A program made the translations under genes and the position numbers. A DNA stretch of 64,000 bases from Acytostelium subglobosum LB1. Taxonomy: Eukaryota; Evosea; Eumycetozoa; Acytosteliales; Acytosteliaceae. The stretch's first letter is position 1, and every line of letters begins with the position of its first letter. This document shows positions 10,053 to 21,806 of this stretch, piece by piece. The notes under the pieces are model-generated. The model worked only from the letters and a program-made list of their open reading frames with translations. It was not told the DNA's origin and did no database searches. The stretch is from assembly GCF_000787575.1 (NCBI RefSeq), contig NW_012236531.1:1325396-1389395 (forward strand). Reading direction: 5' to 3'.

Positions 10053-12601
10053 TTAAGCCATGAACAGCTTGTTCAACAAATGGATGGTCATGTTGACGTC
10101 GAGAGTGATCTGGTCCAGCTCGAGGGTGGTGGTTCCGATCGAGTTCAACTCCAGGAGATCGTCGAGCTCCAGTCTCATGGTCTGCACGTCGATACCGGCC
10201 ATCTTGGCGCTGACGTCAAACACTCCGACAGTGTCGGACGAGATGACAAACTTGATCTTCTTACGCGTCATCTGGGGCACCTCAGAGTCCACGATGACCT
10301 TCTTCTTGGCCAGCTCGGAGAAGCTGAACTTGAAGGGACCGACCTTGGCACCGTCGGTCTTCTTCTTCTTCTTCTTGTTCTTGCTCTGGTAATGCTTGAG
10401 ACGGCAGTCTTGCAGGTATTGGTTGTACTGGGTGATCTGCTCGTTGAGGTACTTCTGATGCTTGCGCAGGTTGTTCAAACTGGTTGTCAGTCTCTGCTTC
10501 TCCTTCTTCTGCTGCTCACGGATCTCGGCACGGTTGACGACCTCGAGGGCGACAGCCTTGAGGAACGAGGCGTAGTTGTCTGTGTGCGTGGTGAGGTTGT
10601 ACTCCTCCAGCTTCTTCAGGTTGTCCAAGATCTTCTTGATCTCGGGCTCCAGCGATGGGTCGGTCTGGCGAGCCTTGTTCAACACCTCGAGCAAGTTGGG
10701 GGTGTTCTCCTCGGACTCCTTCTGCTCGGGCAGTGAGGGAAGCGAACGCAGCAGAGAGATGACCATCTCCTTGGTGGCAGAGAGCAAACTCTCGCCTGGG
10801 GCCAGCTCCTCCTCGATGGACTTTTGGAACTTGTTGGTCAGTGTAAGCTGGACCTCACGCTCGTCCTCGTGGGAGATCTCGGGTGGTGCGCCAAACTCGT
10901 CCAACTCCTTCATGATGATTCTCATGGGGTCGTCCTTGTCGCCCTTGGGCACAAGCGAGTCGAGGTTCTTGGAGATGAGCATGTGGGTGGAGGAAATCTC
11001 CTGGAGCGAGACGATGATGACTGGCTTGGTCTTCTGGGTCAGCTCCATGTACTTGTCGACCTGGAGGTAGTCCTCAGGCTCACCGACCTCGGTGATCTCC
11101 TCCAAGTACTGCTTGATGTCGTTAATGTGCGAGTTGATCCAGGCGTTGAGTGGGATAAAGTGCTTCTCGGCGGCACCAAACTGGGCAAAGTTGAAGAGGG
11201 TCTGCAACACCTTGGACACGTTGATCAGGTTCTTACGGGCGGGTGGGTGGATCTCACGGCCGACCAGGTCGTACTCCTCCGGCGACACCATGGCCACCTG
11301 GATGAAACGGTAGTAGATGAAGTAACCGATGACCTTGAGGATCTCGTCCTGGGAGGAGTTGGCAAAGTTCTTCTCGGCGATCTGCTGAATCTGCTTGCAG
11401 ATCCAACGAATGCCGTATGGCAGACGGTTGAGCGAGTTGATGATACCCTCGAGGAACTGGTCACAGATGGCGGTCAGGTGCTCGACACGTGCCTTGATGG
11501 TCTTGGTGACCTCTGGCACCTCGAGTGCCTTGTCGTCGCTGACGTTTCTGTCAAGGGTGGACTTCTCTCCGGTTCTGATCTCCTGCTCAGAGATGATGGC
11601 GGCGTAGACGGCCGATGGCTTGAGCTCGAGGTTCAAGTCCTGCTTGATGACCGAGGACAAGATTGGTCCGATGACGGCCTTCAGGTAGTCGGTACCCTGC
11701 TTACGCTTGTTGTATGTAATGATCATCTTGGGCACGACGGTGTCGGCCTTGAGGAAGTCACCGACGGTTCCAATGTTGGACATCTCCTTCTGGACCGAGA
11801 GACGGTAGAGGGAGAGCAGCAGGAACTCCTCACGTGGGGTGAAGGCATCACCAAACAGCGTCAAGATAACGGTGGACAGGAAGGACTCCATCTGCTCGGG
11901 CTGCACGAGGTAGACGAGACCGGCCAAGTACTTGGGCTCGGTCTGGAGCAGGTAGAACAGGTTCTGGTAGGCCTCCAGCTTCTTTGGATCGTTGAGCATG
12001 TCTGGCTTCTTGTGGGCGTCACCCTTTGACTTTTGGGCCTTGAGACCGGCCTTGTCAGCCAAGACGTCCTGGATGTTGCCTCTGTTCTTAATGAGCAAGG
12101 CGATTCTCTTGTCCAGGCGGTTGAGGTCTCTCTCCAAAGTATGGTTTCTTCTGACCTCACTAACAAGGTTTCTCTTAAGTTCTTGGATCTCTGTTGTGTT
12201 TTGGATTTGGTTTGATTGATTGAATGAATGAGTGGACATGATCATGTCGTGGCGGATGATGTATACATACCAGCAATCCAATCACTCTCATTGTCCTCAC
12301 GCTGGGAGTGCAAGAGGTTCTGAATCTCAAAGACAGAGAGGTTACCAGAGAGGAAACGATCCATCTTGAATCTATAGTACATCATGTCACGGAGAATCCT
12401 GCGAGACTGCAGGAGGAGCACCAGACACTCACGCATCACTGGGAATGGTACGGAGTAGTCCTCGTCCTCCTTGAGGAACTTCCTCTCGGGCACGAACAGC
12501 ACGGGAGTGTCATCATGCTCTTGTTGCTGGTTTGATGGTGAGGTATGCTCATCAGAGCTATCGTCTGACGAAGTATCGTCGTATTCGGCTGGATGAGACA
12601 T
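10053..12601 (-). CDS. rgaA: IQGAP-related protein DGAP1 (Ras-GAP-like, Rac1 effector)
   Basis: Exon 1 is 12601-12271 and exon 2 is 12190-10053, giving 822 residues, the length I recall for D. discoideum DGAP1. The gene has the GRD (GAP-related domain: DAFTPREEFLLLSLYRLSV, KAVIGPILSSVIKQDLNLE, LNRLPYGIRWICKQI, NLINVSKVLQTLFNFAQFG) and the RasGAP C-terminal (RGCT) domain (FKFSFSELAKKKVIVDSEV, MAGIDVQTMRLELDDLLEL). As in DGAP1 and GAPA, there are no calponin-homology, WW or IQ regions. These proteins bind Rac1-GTP and cortexillins at the cortex and act in cytokinesis and motility. GAPA is the other paralogue to rule out. A 5' UTR intron is likely: donor AAG|GTATG near 12783 and acceptor CATAG near 12650. 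AATAAA on the minus strand lies near 9935. Confidence 0.88.
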
Positions 12602-14632
<2,031 letters not shown>

Positions 14633-15364
14633 TGTATATTATGTATGGGTATGTATATATATATAAAAGTATAGAGTGAGTAATATAAATATATACGTAT
14701 ATTATATATTGTGTGTGTGAATGTAGATAATGAAGAAAGTGGATGTGTAATTTGATTGAGCTTGTGAGTTGGTGAAGTGAAAAAAAGAAATGAAGTGGAA
14801 AGTGATCACACAAGTATTTGAGTTGAAGAGACTCCCTCACTATCTTATTAATAAGTTAGACAGTCTCATTATTTTTTATTTAAACATTCATGGAATGTTA
14901 GACTCCTCCTGTGTTGGCAAATGCAAGGTGTTGGTTGTCCAATGATTATGTTGACAATCATATATAAATGTTCACAGATCTTTTAAACGAATATATCTAT
15001 TATCATTGATTTCATTATATCAAAGAATATATACTAATAATATTTTATAACAATGACATACACATTGTTCTTGCTGGATTGGAGATATATGTTTATACGA
15101 TCTGATTGATCATTGGTTCTTTGAGCCATGATGATGACTTTCCAGACCAACCATTATTGGACGACGAAACAACAACAGAACTTCAAACAAATACCTTGTT
15201 GAGTAAATTTGGGACAGTGTGGTGAACTTGCATTCATCCGATTCACTCTCTGTCACTCCCACTCACTCTCGTATTTAACTTCACTCTGAATGTCCTTGAT
15301 TAAACAACAACAACAACAACAGTTATCTTTATAAATATCCTTTAATATATACAACATAGTTACA
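14633..15364. promoter_or_regulatory. Divergent promoter region between rbx1 and pgkA
   Basis: This 732-base AT-rich spacer has TATATATA tracts at 14655-14710 next to rbx1. Near pgkA there is a CAACAACAACAACAAC stretch (about 15306) followed by TTTATAAATAT, suited to a TATA-type promoter about 40 bases before the ATG. No gene or structured RNA was recognised. Confidence 0.55.
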
Positions 15365-16745
15365 ATGTCTTCAAACAAGATTGGAAACAAGCTCAGCCTT
15401 GATAAGGTTGACGTAAAGGGAAAGCGTGTGCTTATTAGGTAAGGATCAACATTATCTTTGGTTGTTTGTGTTACTTGTGCTAATACATATAATCAAAGAG
15501 TTGACTTCAACGTACCCATTGAGGATGGTAAGATTGGAAGCACTCAGAGAATCGACGCTGCCATTCCAACTATTAAGTACTGTCTGGACCATGGTGCTCG
15601 CTCCGTTGTTCTTATGAGCCACTTGGGCCGTCCAGATGGATTGGTCAAGAAGGAGTACACTCTGGCCCCAGTGGTGCCAGTGCTCGAGGCTCATCTCGGC
15701 AAGAAGGTCACCTTCCTCGACGACTGTGTTGGCGAGGCTGTTGAGAAGGCCTGTGCTGCCCCAGCCGACGGCTCTGTCATCCTGTTGGAGAACCTCCGTT
15801 TCCACATTGAGGAGGAGGGATCTGGTGTCGACGCTGCTGGCGCCAAGGCCAAGGCCGACCCAGCCAAGGTCGCTACATTCCGTGCCTCGCTGTCCAAGCT
15901 GGGCGACGTCTACGTCAACGATGCCTTTGGCACTGCACATCGTGCTCACAGCTCAATGGTCGGAGTCAAGCTCGAGACCCGTGCCGCCGGTATGCTGATG
16001 AAGAAGGAGCTCGAGTACTTTGCCAAGGCTCTCGAGTCACCAACTCACCCATTCCTGGCAATCCTCGGAGGTGCCAAGGTCAGCGACAAGATCAAGCTGA
16101 TCCTCAACATGTTGGACAAGGTCAACGCCATGATCATCGGAGGAGGCATGGCCTTCACCTTTAAGAAGTTTATCGACCACAAGGAGATTGGCTCATCGCT
16201 GTGCGAGGACTCTGCCGAGCAGCTTGCCAAGGAAATCATTGAGAAGGCCGCCAAGAAGGGTGTCAAGCTCATCTTCCCAGTAGACTACGTCATTGCTGAC
16301 AGCTTCAGCAGAGAGGCCAAGTTCAAGACCGTCAGTGAGGATGAGGGTATCCCCAAGGGATGGATGGGACTCGACTGTGGTCCATTGACCCGTGCCCTTA
16401 ACAAGAAGGCAATCGCTGAGGCCAAGACCATCGTCTGGAATGGGTATGTAGTACACATAACTACAACATATTGATCACTAACTAACTCACCCCGATCCTA
16501 ACAGACCAATGGGAGTGTTTGAGTTTGATAACTTCCAATATGGTACCAAGGAGTGCATGGATGATGTTGTCGGTGCCACTAAGAATGGTGCTGTCACCAT
16601 CATTGGTGGAGGTGACACTGCCACCTGTGCCGACAAATACAACACAGTTGACAAGGTCAGCCATGTCAGCACTGGAGGTGGTGCCAGTTTGGAGTTGCTC
16701 GAGGGTAAGGAGCTCCCAGGTGTCACTGCTCTCTCTGACATCTAA
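15365..16745 (+). CDS. pgkA: Phosphoglycerate kinase
   Basis: PGK converts 1,3-bisphosphoglycerate and ADP to 3-phosphoglycerate and ATP in cytosolic glycolysis. Exons 15365-15438, 15499-16443 and 16505-16745 give 419 residues, the usual size. Visible family signatures are [11 protein letters not shown] across the first junction (AG|A codes Arg), [62 protein letters not shown] across the second junction, and [11 protein letters not shown] plus [14 protein letters not shown] near the C-terminus. Substrate Arg and nucleotide-binding Lys/Gly residues are present. The short first exon (24 codons) means an automatic model may start too late. AATAAA lies near 16842. It is convergent with timm17. 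Confidence 0.97.
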
Positions 16746-16927
16746 ACATGTATGTGTTGCATTGCTTGGTTAGCTTAGCTTGCTTAGCTTGCTTGGCTTG
16801 CTTGGCTTGAACATTCATTCAAACTACACATTATCAACATCCAATAAATCTTAATTCACGTGTAGTCCTCCTTGTTAATCAATCGATCAATGATGTCATT
16901 GTAATATATATATCATTCGAAGACTGT

Positions 16928-17587
16928 TTATTGCATCTCCTCCTCCTCTTCTTTGCGAGCTCTCCTCTTTTGTGGCTGTTGTGTCTGTTGTTGCTTCTGT
17001 TGTTGTTTCTGTTGTTGCTCTTTCCTCTGCTCGGCCTTTTTCTGGGCCTCGATCATCATTTGATCCTGCTCGTGCTTGGACTGACTGCTGTACTTCTCGA
17101 CCATGTGCTGGAACGACTCTATCAGACCGATGAAGACACCACCCATCGCAGCAGAGAACACGGCGGCCTTCCAGCCGCTGCGCGCCGNNNNNNNNNNNNN
17201 NNNNNNNNNNNNNNNNNNNNNNNNNNNNNNNNNNNNNNNNNNNNNNNNNNNNNNNNNNNNNNNNNNNNNNNNNNNNNNNNNNNNNNNCGCGCCGCCGCAA
17301 CCACCGGTGAGCGCACCGGCGGCGATAGGGTTGACGTAGTCGTCCTTCTTGCGGACGTAGAACATTGTACACTCGAAGCTGGCAAACAGTGTGCCCCAGA
17401 CGGCGAACGCACCGCCCATCTTTGGTGCGTTCTTTCTGATCAGTGAGAATGCTCCCATTGCCTTCTCTCCTCTTGGTGCATTCCTCACACCTTTAAATGT
17501 ATTGGCCAGTGTAGACAGTGTGCTGCCCATTGTGAACGTGACTCCAATGTCTGTCCAAATCTTCTCTGGGCATACTTGTCCTTCCAT
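16928..17587 (-). CDS. timm17: Mitochondrial import translocase subunit Tim17 (interrupted by an assembly gap)
   Basis: Tim17 is a core membrane subunit of the TIM23 presequence translocase. Residues ~1-100 read with the family: EGQVCPEKIWTDIGVTFTMG, FKGVRNAPRGEK, IRKNAPKMGGAFAVWGTLF, FECTMFYVRKKDDYVNPIAAG and ALTGG. After the N run it resumes with ARSGWKAAVFSAAMGGVFIGLIES, the fourth membrane segment. The C-terminal ~70 residues are a charged Gln/Lys/Glu-rich tail ending in EEEEEMQ, much longer than in yeast or animals. The gap is in frame as drawn, but its true size is probably a few codons at most (see findings). The TAA stop lies inside CAATAAAC, so the poly(A) signal overlaps the stop codon. 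Confidence 0.88.
   Translation of the reverse strand: MEGQVCPEKIWTDIGVTFTMGSTLSTLANTFKGVRNAPRGEKAMGAFSLIRKNAPKMGGAFAVWGTLFASFECTMFYVRKKDDYVNPIAAGALTGGCGGAXXXXXXXXXXXXXXXXXXXXXXXXXXXXXXXXXXARSGWKAAVFSAAMGGVFIGLIESFQHMVEKYSSQSKHEQDQMMIEAQKKAEQRKEQQQKQQQKQQQTQQPQKRRARKEEEEEMQ
17188..17287. other. Assembly gap (100 N)
   Basis: Exactly 100 N, the usual placeholder for a gap of unknown size. Both flanks carry the GC-rich string CGCGCCG, which explains why the assembly broke here. It falls inside the timm17 coding region. Confidence 0.98.
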
Positions 17588-19238
17588 TCTTCTATATTAT
17601 TATTATATATGTTATATGTATGTATGTTATGTGTATGTTGATGTTGATATTAAAGTGTATCTCTCTTTTATAAAGTGATCACTCGTTCGATTGATTGATT
17701 GATTGATCGATCGTTTACTTTTGTCGATCAAACGATGATGCTTGTGTGTTTGTGAGTAGTAGTAGTCACTAACTAAACAGTCTGTTATTAATATATATAT
17801 TGTTGTTGTTCGAAGTAATATTAATGACCTGTCACTCTCTATCTGTCTTTGTTGTTGAGAACTCACAAGTCGTATTCCAACACCTCATCAACATGCAACC
17901 ATCCTTCAGGAGACTGTCGACACCCAAAATGAATCAAAATTAAAAAAAAAACGACAAAGACGAAGACACACTAGTTGAGTCGACTCACTCATCAAGCATG
18001 TTGCCCACATAATTACATGTATTCGATTGATGTAATAATAATAATAATAATTACTCAACTAATTTGGTTGGTCATAATTAATAAACACAATGTACCAGCT
18101 ACCAATCAATCATCATGTTGCGGGGTAGGTCACCATAATGCAATGCAAATGGTGTTGAACATCAATCAACTCATTCATTATACCATGCAAGCAAGAATGC
18201 ATTGCATTTCAGTGAGCATGATTGGTGAGGGTTGTTGTCATTGAATGTCAACGAAGATGTTTAAAGAGAGATACTATCTCGGTTGTTTGATTTAAACATC
18301 CATCTACCAACATTATATTTAAGTATGTCAGAGTGTTAGTGTGTATGCCCGATCGTATAACATAACTTATCACCGTAAGGAGATAACTATGTTTGCAATC
18401 ATAGTTAGGTTAGGTTTGATTGATTCGCGAGTGAGCGGGTGTAGAAGGGCTATGCACCACGAGAAGGGAAGCACGCTTTGACGGAGTAGTTTGTTTCGTG
18501 AAGTGTGGAACGTAATTCAAACAAGAAATCGGTTTCACTTTAGACTTGGTGGGGTCTTTGCTTGTGGAACGAAAAAGGATAATGATCACAAGGTGAGGCT
18601 AAAAGTGATGGCGTCGTTCGAGCTTGTAACTTCACATGGGGTCTTAGTTCTGGGGGGCTTAATCCAGAGTTGTCAAGCTTTGCGGGCCCTTGTAACTTGA
18701 TTTTTTTTGAAGACTTCAGTGTATTCTGAGCGTTCTGGGGATCTGCCGTCGTGTCGTTGTTGATTGTGTGTTTACTTCGCCCACCATTCCATTTAGAATG
18801 ATCATCAAACACAACAATAATAACAAATTAAATAAAATAAAATAAAAGTTTAGATTAGAGTGCACTCTATCATTGATCCATCCACTCAATATCAACTCGT
18901 ATTGGTTGAGTGGAGTGTGTGTGTGGAACAACAAGAAGGCAGGAAGGCGGGTCAGTAAGAAGGTCCACCACACACATCCATCCATCTGGTCCCTGGCCAG
19001 GTTCCATACTCATTCGTTGTGTTGTGGCATATCGACTAGTATCTCAGTCTGTTGGAATCATCACAAGCCATCCACATCGTCTTCACGTGCCATTCATTCA
19101 TATTATTAATCATTTAACTTATTATACACAGATACACAAGTATACAATTTATAATCAGTCATATATATATTCTTTGAATCAAAAGATATATATAAGACAG
19201 GTCTATAGTAGTACACGCCCATCACATCACATCACACA
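17588..19238. other. Divergent intergenic region timm17 / P450
   Basis: This 1.65-kb region holds TTGATTGATTGATCGATCG runs near timm17 (about 17690-17712), an (ATA)n tract near 18033-18050, and a poly-A run (about 17942). Between about 18400 and 18740 the composition changes: tetranucleotide repeats vanish, GC rises and the segment ends in T8 (see findings). The P450 promoter side has TATATATAAGACAG just before 19239. No protein gene is supported. Confidence 0.45.
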
Positions 19239-21069
19239 ATGAATCGCAGATCAACTTTCATATTCTTGGTGGCACTCATCAGTGTTGCCACTCTCGCCTT
19301 TTTGTCTGGCGTTAATGCCGACGTCACCGTTGGACATGCTTCCAACATTACCTCTGGTCCAGCTCCATGCAAGTCTGCTGTTTGCCAAGTCCAACGCAGT
19401 GTTCAATCATTTGGTATGTATCATCAATCTGATCAGATTGATTGATTGATTGATTGATCATTATGGGACTATTCCATTTAGTGATCAATCAATCAATAAT
19501 GATTGTTAAATGATTGATTGAGTGAAATAACTAACATTGAAGTTCATCAAATTAATTAATCAATCATGGAACTATTCCACCACTCATACATCACAATCTG
19601 AACAAACGAATATTTAAACGACAACAGCCTCCAAATTCACAGTTAAGCAGGTGTTGGTTGCAATTATTATTGTGTTGACATCTATTGCAGCGCATCAACA
19701 TTATGTGTTGAGCCAAAAGAAGGGCAATTTGCCAGGCCCATCATTCGTTCCACCATTCTTTGGAATGCTGTTCCAGCTCATCTTGACACCATTCACCTTC
19801 TACCAGAACCAGGAGAAGTATGGCCCAGTGTCCTGGACGTCGATCATGAACAAGTTTGTGCTGTTTGTCACCGACGCCGAGACCACGCGTCAGGTGTTCA
19901 AGGAGGAGAACGCCAAGCTCTACCTCTCCATCACGGCCAAGCAGATTCTCACTGAGAAGGCCATCCCCTACATCGAGGGCACCGCCCATCGCCAGCTGCG
20001 CAAGCAGCTGTTGCCACTGTTCACCATCCGCGCGCTCAGCTCCTACCTGCCCATCCAGGACGCCATCATCAAGGAGCACATCGACCTGTGGTTCAAGGAG
20101 GGCAACACGATCAACGCCCGCACCAAGTGCCGCGACCTCAACATGGCCATCTCTGCCGGAGTCTTTGTCGGACAAAAGACACCAGCTGATGTGCGCGAGG
20201 AGATTGCTCGCAACTTCTTTGTCATGAACGAGGGCTTCCTGTGCTTCCCCATCGATCTGCCAGGCACCACCCTGCGCAAGGCCGTCAACGCCCGCATTCG
20301 CCTCGTCGAGATCTTCACCGACATCATTGAGGACTCTCGCAAGAGAATGTCCGAGGGCGAGCAGCCTCAGTCACTGATCGACCTCTGGGTCGAGTACTAC
20401 CTCGGCTGTGACGAGTCGGAGCGCGACGAGCTCTCCAACGACACCATCATCTACACACTTCTCTCCTTCATGTTTGCCTCTCAGGACGCCATGTCCTCAT
20501 CACTTGTCTGGGTCGTCGCTCTCCTCGCTGAGCACCCCGACGTTCTGGCTCGCGTTCGTGAGGAGCAGTTCCGTCTCCGCCCCAACGGCGAGGCCAACAC
20601 CCTTGAGACCATGCGCAAGGCCTTCTACACACGTCAGGTCGTCAACGAGATCCTTCGTTTCCGTCCACCCGCCGTCATGGTGCCCCACGAGAACATCGAA
20701 GACATTGTCATTGGCGACAACGTCGTCGTTCCCAAGGGCACGATGATCCTGCCATCGATCTGGTCGGCTCACTTTGACAAGGAGGGCTTCAAGGACGCAC
20801 ACAAGTTCGATCCCGAGCGTTTCAACGATGAGCGCAAGGAGGAGATCACCTGCGCCAAGCACTACCTGGTCTTTGGTGCCGGTCCACATTACTGCATTGG
20901 TCGCGAGCTTGCCAAGAACCAGATCGAGCTCTTCCTCACACACATGGCCATGCACGTCGAGTGGGAGCACTTGCCAACTCCAGGCGGTGACGAGATCATC
21001 TTTGGACCAACCATCTTCCCCAAGGACGGTTGCAACGCCAGCATCAAGCGTCGTGTCTACGCTGCCTAA
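19239..21069 (+). CDS. Cytochrome P450, sterol C-22 desaturase-like (CYP524/CYP710/CYP61 branch)
   Basis: Exons 19239-19413 and 19643-21069 give 533 residues; G|TT codes the Val at the junction. The N-terminus has two hydrophobic stretches, residues ~6-27 and ~60-75, the second acting as the ER anchor before KKGNLPGPSFVPPFFG. The I-helix reads FASQDAMSSSLVW, the ExxR region is VNEILRFRPPAVMVPHE, and the haem loop is FGAGPHYCIGRELA with the ligand Cys at about residue 475. The AQDAS/SQDAM-type I-helix, RFRPPAxMVPH and the C-terminal FPKDGC are marks of CYP61/CYP710 sterol C-22 desaturases. Dictyostelids make delta-22 sterols, and D. discoideum CYP524A1 is, as I recall, the matching protein. 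Substrate is inferred. Confidence 0.82.
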
Positions 21070-21806
21070 GCTGTCCTCTCATCTCACAATGCACCAAGGG
21101 TTGTCGACGCCCCATCATTCATCTCTTCTGGAAACACACCAACTTGATATAGTCCTCTTCTGTCCTGCCATGATCTGTCCTGTAGTCTGCACCATCGGAC
21201 ATTAACTTAGTTAGTTATGTCAACCATTTTAGTTAGTTAGTAGTTAACTATAGTTAGTTAGTTAGTCAATCAGTCAGTCAGCCAGTCAGTCAGTCAGTTA
21301 GTTAGTTAGATAGTTCTTTGTTATTGTTTGTTAGTAGTGCTAATGCTTCTTCCTCAATCCAAATATACAATTGGATTGTTGGTAATGGCATCATCATCAT
21401 TACTCAGCAGTAACAAAGTAACATCAACAGACAAACAGACAGACCAACAGATAAACAGTGATAAACAGCAAGCAGAAGATATGGACAAGTATCAAGAATG
21501 ACACATATACAGATAGAGATACAGATAGATAGATAGATAGATAAGAACCATTCACCAATCCATTCACTCATGAATAAACAATGATAGCATCCTCACTCAT
21601 TCATATGACTACAAACAAGCCCATTCATTGGTCATGACTTTGACTAACTAACTTTCCAGATCTCCCCCCCCCTTTCATGCACGAACCCACCAACCTATTA
21701 ATATCTATCTTGCATCAAAGTTGGACCTTTCATTCATTCGATTACAATCACACACATAACATACACAGACAGAACAAGTTGTATCTGTATCATTACATAA
21801 TGAAGA
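21070..21806. other. Intergenic region with TTAG/TCAG repeat tract
   Basis: Bases 21203-21315 are dominated by GTTA/TTAG and CAGT tetranucleotides (AGTTAGTTAGTTAG, CAGTCAGTCAG), and GATAGATAGATAGATA lies at about 21522-21543. The rest is the 3' flank of the P450 gene and the promoter of the TMEM94-like gene. No gene is seen. Confidence 0.6.

Noticed and set aside
10824-12029. 401-codon plus-strand open frame
   Set aside because: It is antisense to rgaA. GC-biased codons of the true gene create long opposite frames throughout this window (also at 30837-31991 and 32133-33131 opposite abcG).
21203-21315. TTAG/TCAG tract as a telomere-like sequence
   Set aside because: Units are four bases (TTAG, TCAG) without GGG runs, so it is an ordinary microsatellite.
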